Shown in pieces: positions 1-8,400 of a DNA stretch of 64,000 nt. How positions within the stretch are numbered: position 1 is the first letter of the stretch; every line of letters starts with the position of its first letter. The DNA is from Caenimonas sedimenti (GTDB taxonomy: Bacteria > Pseudomonadota > Gammaproteobacteria > Burkholderiales > Burkholderiaceae_C). Where the stretch lies: the NCBI RefSeq assembly GCF_007833165.1, contig NZ_VOBQ01000014.1, positions 1 through 64,000 of the forward strand, in the 5' to 3' direction. Below the pieces are notes generated by a model. That model was given only the letters and a program-made list of their open reading frames with translations. It did no database searches and was not told where the DNA came from. Position numbers and translations under genes: made by a program.

Positions 1-144
1 TCACGTGGGGCCTCCATCGTCAGTGGTTGAACAGACCTCCACTTTGGCACTCGATGCCGTTTGATGCGAGGCCCCGCCCGACTGGCGGTGGCGGCGCGGC
101 AGGGGTGGGAGGCGTCCATACCATCTCACTGCGCGATCTGCTGA
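1..144. other. left-end non-coding stretch
   Basis: No credible gene is seen here. The bases are GC-rich and precede the left inverted repeat. A GTTGAAC heptamer at 26-32 fits the loose attC core pattern GTTRRRY, but it has no paired half-site and is treated as chance. Confidence 0.4.
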
Positions 145-269
145 TCGCTCCGTTCAGACAACTGCCGGAAGCATGATGTCGATGCGCGCTACGCGCGCTC
201 CGGCCCCAGACCGAACATCGCAGCCGCCCCAGAAATCGCCGGGGGCGGGTGGGGGAGGGGGCGAAGGAG
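145..269 (+). repeat. left arm of 125-bp inverted repeat
   Basis: This matches the reverse complement of 2297-2421 at 124 of 125 positions by eye; the one mismatch is T at 179. The arm starts with TCGCTCCGTTCAGACAACTG and ends with the purine-rich GGGGGAGGGGGCGAAGGAG. It contains a small GCGCGCTACGCGCGC palindrome near 183-197. ORFs that cross it read only low-complexity protein and are not believed. Confidence 0.9.
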
Positions 270-439
270 ATCCAAGACTCGGTGCGCGCGAAGAAGGTGC
301 GACTGACTGGGGTGCTGCAAAATGGCTATATGCAGACGCTCGCGAGTTTGATGGATGTGGATTCCACATCTATCCACAAGTGCCCACCGCTGGTCGGAAA
401 TGGTTGCACGTGGCCGGACTGCTGTGCGGTCAACACATA
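270..439. other. non-coding leader between inverted repeat and first cassette
   Basis: 170 bp without a convincing gene. An open frame at 249-440 gives 63 residues ending in TAG next to the attC-like core, but it starts inside the repeat and resembles nothing I recognise. The stretch could hold a promoter serving the cassettes; no clear -35/-10 pair is visible. Confidence 0.35.
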
Positions 440-446
440 GTTAAAT
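440..446 (+). other. GTTAAAT core, remnant of attC or attI right half
   Basis: GTTAAAT fits the integron R' consensus GTTRRRY and lies 20 bp before the ATG at 466, close to the 4-16 bp spacing seen for the next two cassettes. The upstream GGTCAACAC resembles the L'' box of the attC at 1025-1114. No paired RYYYAAC box was found to the left, so it may be the right half of an attI or of a broken attC. Confidence 0.45.
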
Positions 447-465
447 CTCACCTCCGAGGCCATTG

Positions 466-1023
466 ATGTCAAACACTCAGTACGTCTTCATCGAGCGTTC
501 CAAGATCCCGGACCGTGATCAGTTGCAAGCTGCCATTGACTCGCTCGCCTTTCCTATCCAACTGGATCCAGAGTTCACTCCCTTCGATGATCTTGGATTC
601 TCACCATGCACTCTTAACGGGAGGTCTGAAGTAGGGTTCGAGATCTTCTACGACGCAACGAAAGAGATCGTGGAGGACGATGAGGAATTCAGTGCCATTG
701 CGGCTGGTCGAGATTACTGCATCAGCCTAGTTTGGCGAAGCAGTCACGACGATCTAATCTGCGTGATGGGTGTAAGTGCTGCGTACGCTCACGCCTTTGA
801 AGCTGTCATCTCATATGAAGGCGATGAGCCCATTCCGGCCGCCACCCTGATCAAGCAGACCCGGGAGTTGCTCGCCGGCGGGGACGCAGTAGAGGAAGTC
901 GAAAAAAACGACGCGATCGACCTCAAAGAATCACCGCCAACGCCTGTAAAGCTGACCGTCACCGTTACGGGCCTCATCGGAGGCAAGATCGTGACTAAGA
1001 AGTACGAGCGTGGTGACAAGTGA
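466..1023 (+). CDS. cassette-encoded hypothetical protein (185 aa)
   Basis: The ATG at 466 is preferred to the in-frame TTG at 463; a weak CGAGG lies about 8 bp upstream. The protein is acidic, without signal peptide or membrane segment, so probably cytoplasmic. The N-terminal half (to about residue 130) looks like one alpha/beta fold with a GFSPC motif near residue 46 and GFEIFYD near 58. A Lys/Glu-rich linker follows, then a short Thr/Val-rich strand segment with TVTVTG near 165. I do not recognise the family. The stop codon lies 1 bp before the R'' box of the following attC, which is typical of a cassette gene. Defence, immunity or stress roles are common for orphan cassettes, but nothing here shows one. 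Confidence 0.75.
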   Translation: MSNTQYVFIERSKIPDRDQLQAAIDSLAFPIQLDPEFTPFDDLGFSPCTLNGRSEVGFEIFYDATKEIVEDDEEFSAIAAGRDYCISLVWRSSHDDLICVMGVSAAYAHAFEAVISYEGDEPIPAATLIKQTRELLAGGDAVEEVEKNDAIDLKESPPTPVKLTVTVTGLIGGKIVTKKYERGDK

Positions 1024-1024
1024 G

Positions 1025-1114
1025 ACTTAACATGTCGGTCAACACGGACGCCTTGCGGCGTCCGTGCGCGGCGCGCACTCCTTGTGCAAGTCGCCGGTTA
1101 CCTTGACGTTAGAC
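1025..1114 (+). other. attC site of cassette 1
   Basis: R'' is ACTTAAC (1025-1031) and R' is GTTAGAC (1108-1114). Inside these, L'' GGTCAAC opposes L' read from the other strand as GGTAAC, leaving one unpaired base, the hallmark extrahelical base of attC sites. The inner part holds a perfect 10-bp-arm hairpin, CACGGACGCC (1043-1052) / GGCGTCCGTG (1057-1066). Length 90 bp is within the usual 60-140 bp range. Confidence 0.85.
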
Positions 1115-1129
1115 AGCAGCAAGAACTCC

Positions 1130-1684
1130 ATGGCGCGCAAGACCCTCGAACATCTTCTGCTAGAACTGCAACGCTCATTGCCTGCGGCGGAGGCACTAAC
1201 CTGGGACGATGTGGGCGATCTTGAGTTCACTATCGAGAAAGTGCTTGGAGAGCGCCACCGAATACACCTTCACATGGACGAATCGCTGTCCAAGCTGCCT
1301 GGCTCGCTCAAGTCCTTGTACTACGCGTTGGACTACTTCCAAACCGCATCGACGTTCCAAGGAGAAGTCGCGGGGGAGGGGATGCTCTCGGCCATCTACA
1401 ACGTCAGCGGCTCCGACCTACAGCATTCGCGCGAGGTATTCAAGCGGATGGATGCTGAACTGAGCGCTGCGATCGAACGACTATGCGAGCTTGCTGCTCT
1501 AGTGATGCCAACCTCGCCCAAGAAGAGTTGGATAACGCTCAATCCGCATGAGGATCCATACAGGATCATCGGCGACGACGCGAACGAAAAGATCGCGACC
1601 CTCGAGGAGGAGTTTGATTCGCGTCTCAAAACAATGTGGGCCCGCACATTTGCGGCGCTAGGCGAGGCCCAGCGTGCTGTCTAA
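1130..1684 (+). CDS. cassette-encoded protein with possible DMP19/DUF4375-like region (184 aa)
   Basis: The ATG at 1130 sits 16 bp after the R' box of the previous attC; the frame stays open further upstream, but that part lies inside the attC. The protein is soluble, acidic and helix-rich. Residues about 62-115 (YYALDYFQTA, then an IYNVSGSD stretch and an Ala/Leu-rich helix), followed near residue 158 by IATLEEEFDSRL, are reminiscent of the DMP19/DUF4375 pattern: a helix, a region ending in 'n.sG', a helix, then an 'L..Ld..F' C-terminal helix. DMP19 proteins are DNA mimics, but this similarity is weak and read by eye. The TAA stop overlaps the R'' box of the next attC. Confidence 0.7.
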   Translation: MARKTLEHLLLELQRSLPAAEALTWDDVGDLEFTIEKVLGERHRIHLHMDESLSKLPGSLKSLYYALDYFQTASTFQGEVAGEGMLSAIYNVSGSDLQHSREVFKRMDAELSAAIERLCELAALVMPTSPKKSWITLNPHEDPYRIIGDDANEKIATLEEEFDSRLKTMWARTFAALGEAQRAV

Positions 1685-1764
1685 CTTGCGCTCAACACGG
1701 ACGCCTTGCGGCGTTCCGCGGTTTCGCCGCGCCCTGGCAACTCACCGGTAACTCTGCGTTAGAT
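1679..1764 (+). other. attC site of cassette 2
   Basis: R'' is GTCTAAC (1679-1685), containing the TAA stop of the upstream gene. R' is GTTAGAT (1758-1764), 4 bp before the next ATG. The left half CAACACGGACGCCTTGCGGC is the same as in the attC at 1025-1114, so the two sites belong to one attC family. The inner stem is imperfect and bulged. Length 86 bp. Confidence 0.85.
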
Positions 1765-1767
1765 CGC

Positions 1768-2190
1768 ATGAATTCCGCTCAGATCAAGCAGCTGAGACAG
1801 TGGGTGATCTGCTTCGCCGTGCTTGGCGCGTTGGTCCTGTTCGACGACTTCTTCGCCGAAAACGCCGCTTGGCTGCGCTGGGTCGCCTTCGGTGGTCTCT
1901 TGATTGCTTTCGCGCAGGAGAGTCGCTCACGGGCGCAGCTCGAATTCGAGGGGCGCGCTCGCATCGACGGCGTGGTGAACAGGTCGCCGTGGCTGAGGGT
2001 CTGGCTCGCGTTCTGGGCGGTCGTATTCTTCGGAGGCGCTGTGTACGTCACACGCAACTCCGTCGACGTCGTCCAGCTGCTTGGATTCAGGTTCGTCTTG
2101 CTCGGCTTGATCGTCCTTGCCGGTCCGCTCATTGTGGCGAGTGAAATGCAGCGGTTCAAGGAACTTGGTGGCGGTGACCGTGCGATCTAA
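1768..2190 (+). CDS. cassette-encoded four-helix membrane protein (140 aa)
   Basis: The ATG lies 4 bp after an R' box, leaving no room for a Shine-Dalgarno sequence outside the attC. Four hydrophobic segments are visible: about residues 12-30, 33-49, 74-94 and 105-124. A basic/acidic loop with SRSRAQLEFEGRARID lies between helices 2 and 3, and a short polar tail follows. No known family is recognised; small membrane proteins are common among integron cassettes. The TAA stop overlaps the ATCTAAC box of the next, truncated attC. Confidence 0.75.
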   Translation: MNSAQIKQLRQWVICFAVLGALVLFDDFFAENAAWLRWVAFGGLLIAFAQESRSRAQLEFEGRARIDGVVNRSPWLRVWLAFWAVVFFGGAVYVTRNSVDVVQLLGFRFVLLGLIVLAGPLIVASEMQRFKELGGGDRAI

Positions 2191-2212
2191 CATGTCGTTC
2201 AACACGGACGCG
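2185..2212 (+). other. truncated attC (left half only)
   Basis: R'' ATCTAAC (2185-2191), then ATGTC and GTTCAACACGGACGC, matches the left half of the attC at 1025. The expected hairpin and R' box are missing; the sequence turns into unrelated DNA around 2212. The array therefore appears cut at this point by deletion or insertion. Confidence 0.7.
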
Positions 2213-2296
2213 GAGCTTGCCCTGGTTTAGTTGACACATTGAGCTAACCGACGAACTTCTTGGTAGCAGGCGACGGCCCAGAGTCAATCCAGTTGC
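2213..2296. other. non-coding junction
   Basis: Non-coding DNA between the broken attC and the right inverted repeat. A short imperfect inverted pair, GGTTTAG/CTAACC, is visible at about 2223-2252. Nothing else recognised. Confidence 0.3.
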
Positions 2297-2421
2297 CTCC
2301 TTCGCCCCCTCCCCCACCCGCCCCCGGCGATTTCTGGGGCGGCTGCGATGTTCGGTCTGGGGCCGGAGCGCGCGTAGCGCGCATCGTCATCATGCTTCCG
2401 GCAGTTGTCTGAACGGAGCGA
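2297..2421 (-). repeat. right arm of 125-bp inverted repeat
   Basis: Reverse-complement copy of 145-269, with one mismatch and no gap. The matching ends sharply on both sides: the next bases differ from those flanking the left arm. Confidence 0.9.
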
Positions 2422-2440
2422 CGTAGGAGCGCAGTGAGTT

Positions 2441-2551
2441 CTGCCGGACCGGCCCCAGGCCGTACATCGCAGCGAAGCTGGAGCGAGCCGAAGGCGGAGC
2501 GCAAGCCGCCACAGCATGAGCCGGGGGCGGGTGGGGGAGGGGGCGAAGGAG
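2441..2551 (+). repeat. degenerate third copy of the flanking repeat
   Basis: CTGCCGGAC, then GGCCCCAGGCCGTACATCGC (2451 on) resembles the middle of the 125-bp repeat, and 2520-2551 is identical over 32 bp to 238-269 in the same orientation. The parts between are diverged. This shows that the repeat belongs to a family of which an older copy sits beside glnE. The rest of 2422-2658 has no gene. Confidence 0.65.
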
Positions 2552-2600
2552 CGGCTACGGGAGGTAGCGCGGGAATCGTGCCGCGGTGCCACGCAGCGAT

Positions 2601-2627
2601 GGATCCCGGGTCAAGCCCGGGATGACA
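2601..2627. repeat. partial copy of dispersed palindromic repeat
   Basis: ATCCCGGG-TCAAG-CCCGGGAT followed by GACA. It is the half-element counterpart of the complete element at 39215-39294. It lies beyond the 3' end of glnE and may act in transcript termination. A short direct duplication, GATGACAGGTCG, follows. Confidence 0.6.
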
Positions 2628-2658
2628 GGTCGTGGGTCGATGACAGGTCGTTGGGTCG

Positions 2659-5445
2659 TCAGCCGAACACGTGCCGCCACAGCGCCAGCACCGCCGCGCG
2701 CTCCTGCGGCAGCTGGTCCGGCGCGAGCTGGGTCGATTCCTCGTTCAGCCGCGCCTGGTGCTGCAGCCGCCGCAGTTCCCGGTAGGCGGTGGCCGCCGCC
2801 TGTCCGACGCCGGCCGGCAGCAGCCCGGCCGCCTCGGCCCGCTGCAGCAGCGCGATGTTGCCGACGTTGGGGATCAGATCAGGATGGCTGGCCGCCTGCG
2901 ACAGCACCAGAAACTGCACCGCGAACTCCGCGTCCACCATGCCGCCCGGGCTGTGTTTGAGGTCGAAGCGCCCGGCCTTCACCGGGTGCGCGGCCCGCAC
3001 CTTGTCGCGCATGGCGACGATCTCGCGCTTCAGCGCATCGACGTCACGGGGCGCCGTGATCACCGCCTCGCGCGTCGCTTCGAATCGTGGGCGCAGCGCC
3101 TCCAGGCCCAGCACGAAGCGGGCGCGCGTCATGGCCTGGTGCTCCCAGGTCCACGCCGTGTTGCTGCCCCGGCGCTGCTGGTAGTTGTCGTAGGCCTGGA
3201 AGGTGGTGATCAGCAGTCCTGAGCCGCCGTTCGGGCGCAACGCCGTGTCGATCTCGAACAGGTCGCCCTCGGCGGTCTTCGTCGACAGCCAGTTGATCAG
3301 CTTGCGCACGAAAGCGGCATAGGCCTCCGGCGCACCTTCGTCTTCGTCCTCGTAGACGAACACGATGTCGAGGTCGCTGCCGTAGCCGAGCTCCTTGCCG
3401 CCCAGCTTGCCGTAGCCGAGGATGGCGAATTGCGGCGTCTCGCGGTGCTGCTGCTTCAGGCGCTGCCAGCACCAGCGCGCGGTGACGCGCAGGGTGACGT
3501 CGGCCAGCGCACTCAATTCGTCGGCCACCTGTTCCACGGTCAGCACGCCTTCGACGTCGCGTGCCAGCGTGCGGAACAGTTCGGCGTGGTGGGCCCGGCG
3601 CAGCAGGTTGAGCAGCGCCTCGTCGTCGTCCTCGCCGGTGATCTGCAGGGCGCGGCGACGGTGTTCCAGTTCGCGGTCGAAGTCGTCCGGGCTGAAGCGA
3701 TCGGCCAGCATGCCGTCGCTGGCCAGCTCGTCGATCACGCCCGGGTGCTGCATCAGGTAGCGGGCCGGCCAGCGCGCGGCGCCCAGCAGGCGCAGCAGCC
3801 TTTCGTGCACCGAGGGCCGCTCGACCAGCAGCGCGAGATAGCTCTCGCGCCGCAACAGCGGCTCCATCCAGTCCGTCATGCGCAGCGCGGCTTCCTCGGT
3901 GACGCGGCCTTGCCCCAGCCACTGCGCGGTGCGCGCCACCAGCCGCGACAGGCGTTGCCGCGCGTCGTCGCGCAGCGCCTGCACGCGGGGGTGGTCGCGC
4001 CACTGCGTGACGCGCTCGCGCAGCAGCGGCGGCAGCTGTTCGAGCACGGCGTCGAGGTCGGCTGGCGCCGCCTTGGCGCCTTTCGGCCCAGCGCAGCCCT
4101 TGCATTCGCCGGCGCCCCCGCCCAGCAGCGTGTCGAATTCCTGCGCGACGAATTCGCGGTGCCCGTCGAGCTCATGCAGGAAGGGGCAGCAGTCGGAGAA
4201 GCCCATGGTGCGGGCGATCCAGCCGAGGTCGTCGTCGCATCCCATCAGCACATGGGTCTGCTGGTCGTCCAGGTACTGGATGCGGTGCTCGGTGCGGCGC
4301 AGGAAGGTGTAGGCCGCCGCCAGGCCGTCGGCCGTCGCCCGAGGCATCAGGCCGGCGGCCGCGAGCCGGTCCAGTGCCTGCAGCGTCGGGCGCGTGCGCA
4401 ATTCCGGGTACTGGCCGCCGCGGACCACCTGCAGCAGCTGCACGATGAATTCGATCTCGCGGATGCCGCCGCGCGACAGCTTGACGTCGTTGGCGCGTTC
4501 CGGCCGGCCGGCGGCGCGCTTGGCCGCATGCTCGCGGATCTGCCGGTGCAGCACGCGCAGCGCGTCGAACACGCCGTAGTCGAGGTAGCGGCGGAACACG
4601 AAAGGCAGCACCGCGGTGCGCAGCTCGTTCGCGCCGCCATCCTCGATGCAGGCGAGCGGCGCCACCACGCGGCTCTTCAGCCAGGCGAAGCGTTCCCATT
4701 CGCGGCCCTGCACCTGGAAGTATTCCTCCAGGGCGCCCAGCGACGCGGCCGGCGGGCCTGAATTGCCGTTCGGGCGCAAGGCGAGGTCGACCCGGAAGAC
4801 GAAGCCGTGCTCGGTGACGTCGCCGATCAATCCGAAGATGGCCTTGACCGCCTTGCCGAAGTATTCGTGGTTGCTGATGCGCCCGCGGCCGTCCGTGGTG
4901 CCGGCCGTCTCGCCGTCGTGGTCGTACACGTACACCAGGTCGATGTCGCTCGACACATTGAGTTCGCGCGCGCCGAGCTTGCCCATGCCCACCACCCAGA
5001 GCTGGGCCCGGCGGTCACCGGGCGCGCGCGGTTCGCCGTGCAGCGCGTCGAGGTCGGCGAAGGCCTGGCGGCAGGCGCAGTCGAGCGCGAACTCCGCCAA
5101 TTCCGTCACGGCGATGGTGACCGGGCCCAACGCCGCCTGCTGGTCGCAATCGAGCACCATGAGCCGCTCCAGCACCAGCTGGCGCAGCACCCGCAGCGCG
5201 GAGGGCACGTCGAAACCGCGTGCGCGCAGCGCCTCGTAGGTCTGCCGCATCGCGGCGAGGCGGGGCTCGCCGGGCGGCAGCAGGTCGAGTTCGGCCGCGT
5301 AGCGCCGGCGCAGGCGCTGGGCGAAGCGCGAGTGGGCCGAAAGAGGTAAAGAACTGGTTGATGCGTCGTCCGCAGCGCCGGCCACGCCGTTTTGCACGGA
5401 AAAGCCTGTGTCCTCCGCTGAACCGGGCACAACGCCCAGGGTCAT
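2659..5445 (-). CDS. glnE: bifunctional glutamine synthetase adenylyltransferase/adenylyl-removing enzyme
   Basis: GlnE adds or removes AMP on glutamine synthetase in response to PII, setting nitrogen assimilation. Both nucleotidyltransferase modules are visible. The N-terminal removase motif GMGKLGARE with SSDIDLVY is near residue 153; the C-terminal transferase motif GYGKLGGKE with GSDLDIVF is near 672. Length is about 928 residues (E. coli about 946). The ATG at 5445 is chosen; an in-frame GTG at 5454 is possible. The first about 35 residues are poorly conserved in style, so the true start may be further in. The gene is divergent from yhdP with start codons about 20 bp apart. Confidence 0.97.
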   Translation of the reverse strand: MTLGVVPGSAEDTGFSVQNGVAGAADDASTSSLPLSAHSRFAQRLRRRYAAELDLLPPGEPRLAAMRQTYEALRARGFDVPSALRVLRQLVLERLMVLDCDQQAALGPVTIAVTELAEFALDCACRQAFADLDALHGEPRAPGDRRAQLWVVGMGKLGARELNVSSDIDLVYVYDHDGETAGTTDGRGRISNHEYFGKAVKAIFGLIGDVTEHGFVFRVDLALRPNGNSGPPAASLGALEEYFQVQGREWERFAWLKSRVVAPLACIEDGGANELRTAVLPFVFRRYLDYGVFDALRVLHRQIREHAAKRAAGRPERANDVKLSRGGIREIEFIVQLLQVVRGGQYPELRTRPTLQALDRLAAAGLMPRATADGLAAAYTFLRRTEHRIQYLDDQQTHVLMGCDDDLGWIARTMGFSDCCPFLHELDGHREFVAQEFDTLLGGGAGECKGCAGPKGAKAAPADLDAVLEQLPPLLRERVTQWRDHPRVQALRDDARQRLSRLVARTAQWLGQGRVTEEAALRMTDWMEPLLRRESYLALLVERPSVHERLLRLLGAARWPARYLMQHPGVIDELASDGMLADRFSPDDFDRELEHRRRALQITGEDDDEALLNLLRRAHHAELFRTLARDVEGVLTVEQVADELSALADVTLRVTARWCWQRLKQQHRETPQFAILGYGKLGGKELGYGSDLDIVFVYEDEDEGAPEAYAAFVRKLINWLSTKTAEGDLFEIDTALRPNGGSGLLITTFQAYDNYQQRRGSNTAWTWEHQAMTRARFVLGLEALRPRFEATREAVITAPRDVDALKREIVAMRDKVRAAHPVKAGRFDLKHSPGGMVDAEFAVQFLVLSQAASHPDLIPNVGNIALLQRAEAAGLLPAGVGQAAATAYRELRRLQHQARLNEESTQLAPDQLPQERAAVLALWRHVFG

Positions 5446-5465
5446 AATTGCCACGTCAGACTTTC

Positions 5466-8400
5466 ATGAACGCGCCGCCGCCGATCCCATCACGGACGCT
5501 GAAGATTTTTGCCGCGGCCGTCAAATGGTCCCTGTGGTTGCTGCTGGCCGCCTGGTTGGTGCTGGCATTGGCGTGGGGAGCGCTGCATGCGTGGATTGTG
5601 CCGCGAATCGGCGAATTCCGCCCCGCGCTGGAATCGGAAGCCGGACGCGTCCTGGGGGTGCCGGTGCGCATCGGCGGCATCACCGCCCGCAGCGAAGGCC
5701 TGATCCCCACTTTTGAATTGCGCGACGTCATGCTGGTCGGCCCGCAAGGCCAGGCCGCGCTGCGGCTGCCGCTGGTGGTGGCGGGCCTGTCGCCGCGCTC
5801 GCTGTGGAACCTGGGCTTCGAGCAGCTTTACATCGACCGCCCCGAACTGGACATCCGCCGCAGCCCCGACGGCCGCATCCATGTCGCGGGCCTGGATTTT
5901 TCCCGCGCCAGCGCCAACGACGGCCGGGCGGCCGACTGGCTGTTCCGCCAGACCGAATTCGTCATCCGGGGCGGCACGCTCCACTGGACGGACGAACTGC
6001 GGCGCGCGCCGCCGCTGGCGCTGCGTGAAGTTCAGATCGTGCTGCGCAACACGGCGCGCCAGCATGCGGTGCGGCTGGAAGCCACACCGCCGCCCGAATG
6101 GGGCAGCCGCTTCACCCTGACCGGCAGGTTCCGCCAGCCGTTCCTGGCCGCCGGCAGCGGCTGGCAGACCTGGGTGGGCCAGGTGCACGCGGATTTCGGC
6201 GCCGTCGATCTCTCGCAGCTGCGCCAGCACGCCAACCTGGGCTTCGAGATCAACCAGGGACGCGGCCGCCTGCGCGCGTGGGCTGACGTGGAGCGGGGAC
6301 AGGTGATCGGCGGCACCGCGGACGTCGTGCTGACCGAAGTGAACGCCAGGCTGGGCCAGGCCCTGGAGCCGCTGGCGCTGCAGTCAATGTCGGGCCGCCT
6401 GGGCGGCAAGCGCCTGGCCCATGGCTTCTCGTTCGAAACGCAGGCCCTGCAGTTCGTCACCGTCGAGGGCCAGCGCTGGCCCGGCGGCAACGTCATGCTG
6501 ACCTGGAACCAGGCGCAGGGCAAGCAGCCCGCCCAGGGGACGTTGCGGGCCGACAAGCTGGACCTGGGCGCGCTGAGCGCGATCGCCACGCGGCTGCCGC
6601 TGTCCACGGCGACCCATGCGGCGCTGCAAGGCTATGCGCCGCAGGGCCTGGTGGAGTCGCTGCAGGCACGCTGGCAGGGTGGCGCGGGCGCCGTCGAAAA
6701 ATACGAAGCGCGTGGCCGTGCGAGCGGCCTGCGGCTGGCGGCCCGGCCCGGCCCCGAGGGCAAGGCCGGTTCACCCGGCATCGAAGGCGCAGCGGTGGAT
6801 TTCGACTTCACCCAGGACGGCGGCAAGGCCAGGCTCGCCATCGAGCGCGGCGAACTCGACCTTCCCGGGGTCTTCGAGGAGCGCGCCGTTCCCGTCGACA
6901 GCCTGGCGGCCGACGTGCAATGGCAGCGCGCCGGTGACCAGCTGTCGCTGAGCGTCGCCAACCTCAAATTCAGCAACGCCGACGCGCAAGGCGAGGGCCA
7001 GGCCACCTGGCGCACCGGCGACCCGGCGAAAGTGCCAGGGGCGACGCGCCTGCCCGGCGTGCTCGACCTGCAAGGCAGCCTGTCGCGCGCCAATGGCACG
7101 CGCGTGTTCCGCTATCTGCCGCTGGGGGTGAACAAGCCGGCGCGGGACTACGTGCGCGACTCGGTGCTGGCCGGTGTGTCCACCGGCACGAAGTTCCGCG
7201 TCAAGGGCGACCTGCGGCGGTTTCCCTTTGCCGACGGCAAGGACGGCCAGTTCCTGATCACGGCGCAGGTCCGCGACGTCACCTTCGCCTACGTGCCGCC
7301 CACGCCGGCGCGCGGCCCGGAGACCTGGCCGGCGCTCGACCAGTTGTCGGCCGAGCTGGAGTTCGAAGGCAACGGCATGCGCATCAAGGGCGCCAGCGGC
7401 AGCTTCGTGGGCGCGCCGCGCCTGCAGGTGAAGGCCGATGCACGCATCGCCGAATACCGCAGGACCGAAGTCGAGGTGCAGGGCCGCGTGCGCGGGCCGC
7501 TGGCGGATTCGCTGGCCGTGGTGAACGCCGCGCCCCTGGCGGGCTGGATGAACCAGGCGCTCGCGAAGTCCACGGGCAACGGCAACGCGGATCTCGACCT
7601 GTCGCTGAATCTGCCCATCGCGGCCATGGAGCGCTCGAAAGTACTGGGCACCGTCACCTTGGCCGGCAACGACATCCAGATCACGCCGGACAGTCCCCCG
7701 CTGACGCGCGCGCGCGGTGTCGTGACGTTCACCGACAAGGGTTTCCAGGTGCTGGGCGCGCAGGCGCGCGCGTTCGGCGGCGATGTGCGGCTGGAAGGCG
7801 GCACGCGCGCCGCGGGCGCACCGGCCGACGCGCCGCCGGTGCTGCTGCGCGTGCAGGGCACGGCCACGGCGGAAGGCCTGCGGCAGGCCCGGGAGCTGGG
7901 CTACCTGTCGCGGCTGGCCCGCGACTTCACCGGCAGCACGCCGTACCAGCTGGCGCTCGGCATTCGCACGGGGCGCCCCGAGATCCTGCTCACCAGCAGC
8001 CTGCAAGGCCTGGCCCTCAACCTGCCCGCGCCGCTGAACAAGTCGGCCGAGACCACCCTGCCCCTGCGCTACGAAAACGCCCTGGTGCGTGACACGCCGC
8101 CGGGCGCGCGGGCCCAGGACACTCTCGCCATCCAGTTGGGGCGTCTCGCCACCGTGAACTACCTGCGGGACGTCAGCGGCGCCGAGCCGCAGGTGCTGCG
8201 TGGCGCCATCGGCATCGGGCTGGCGGGCGGAGAAGCCGTGGCGCTGCCGGAAGAGGGGGTGCTGGCGAACGTGCAGTTCGACACCTTCGGCGTCGACCCC
8301 TGGGAGGACGTGATCGCGCGCGCCGCCGGCGCCGACGGCGCTGCGGCGCCCGAGGCGCGGCCGCGTGCCGAAAGCGCGGCGGCGACCGCCTATCTTCCGA

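Larger units (their letters stand above)
145..2421 (+). mobile_element. integrase-less integron cassette cluster bounded by inverted repeats
   Basis: Three short same-strand genes (466-1023, 1130-1684, 1768-2190) are separated by imperfect palindromes of 86-90 bp. These have the attC layout: an RYYYAAC box right at the upstream stop codon and a GTTRRRY box 4-16 bp before the next ATG. Such one-gene units are integron cassettes in established terms. No tyrosine-recombinase integrase is encoded anywhere in the window, so the array fits a CALIN (cluster of attC sites lacking an integrase). The cluster lies between two copies of a 125-bp sequence in opposite orientation (145-269 and 2297-2421). 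The cassettes look less GC-rich than the flanking core genes. The integrase could lie left of the window. That the inverted repeat moves the array is inference. Confidence 0.75.

Noticed and set aside
26..32. GTTGAAC as another integron core site
   Set aside because: No paired RYYYAAC box or palindrome around it; a seven-base loose motif is expected by chance.
249..440. 63-codon frame ending at the attC-like core
   Set aside because: Begins inside the purine-rich repeat, lacks a ribosome site, and has no recognisable protein character, though a broken cassette gene cannot be excluded.
1043..1066. Hairpin as a rho-independent terminator of cassette 1
   Set aside because: Part of the attC stem, with no T-run after it.
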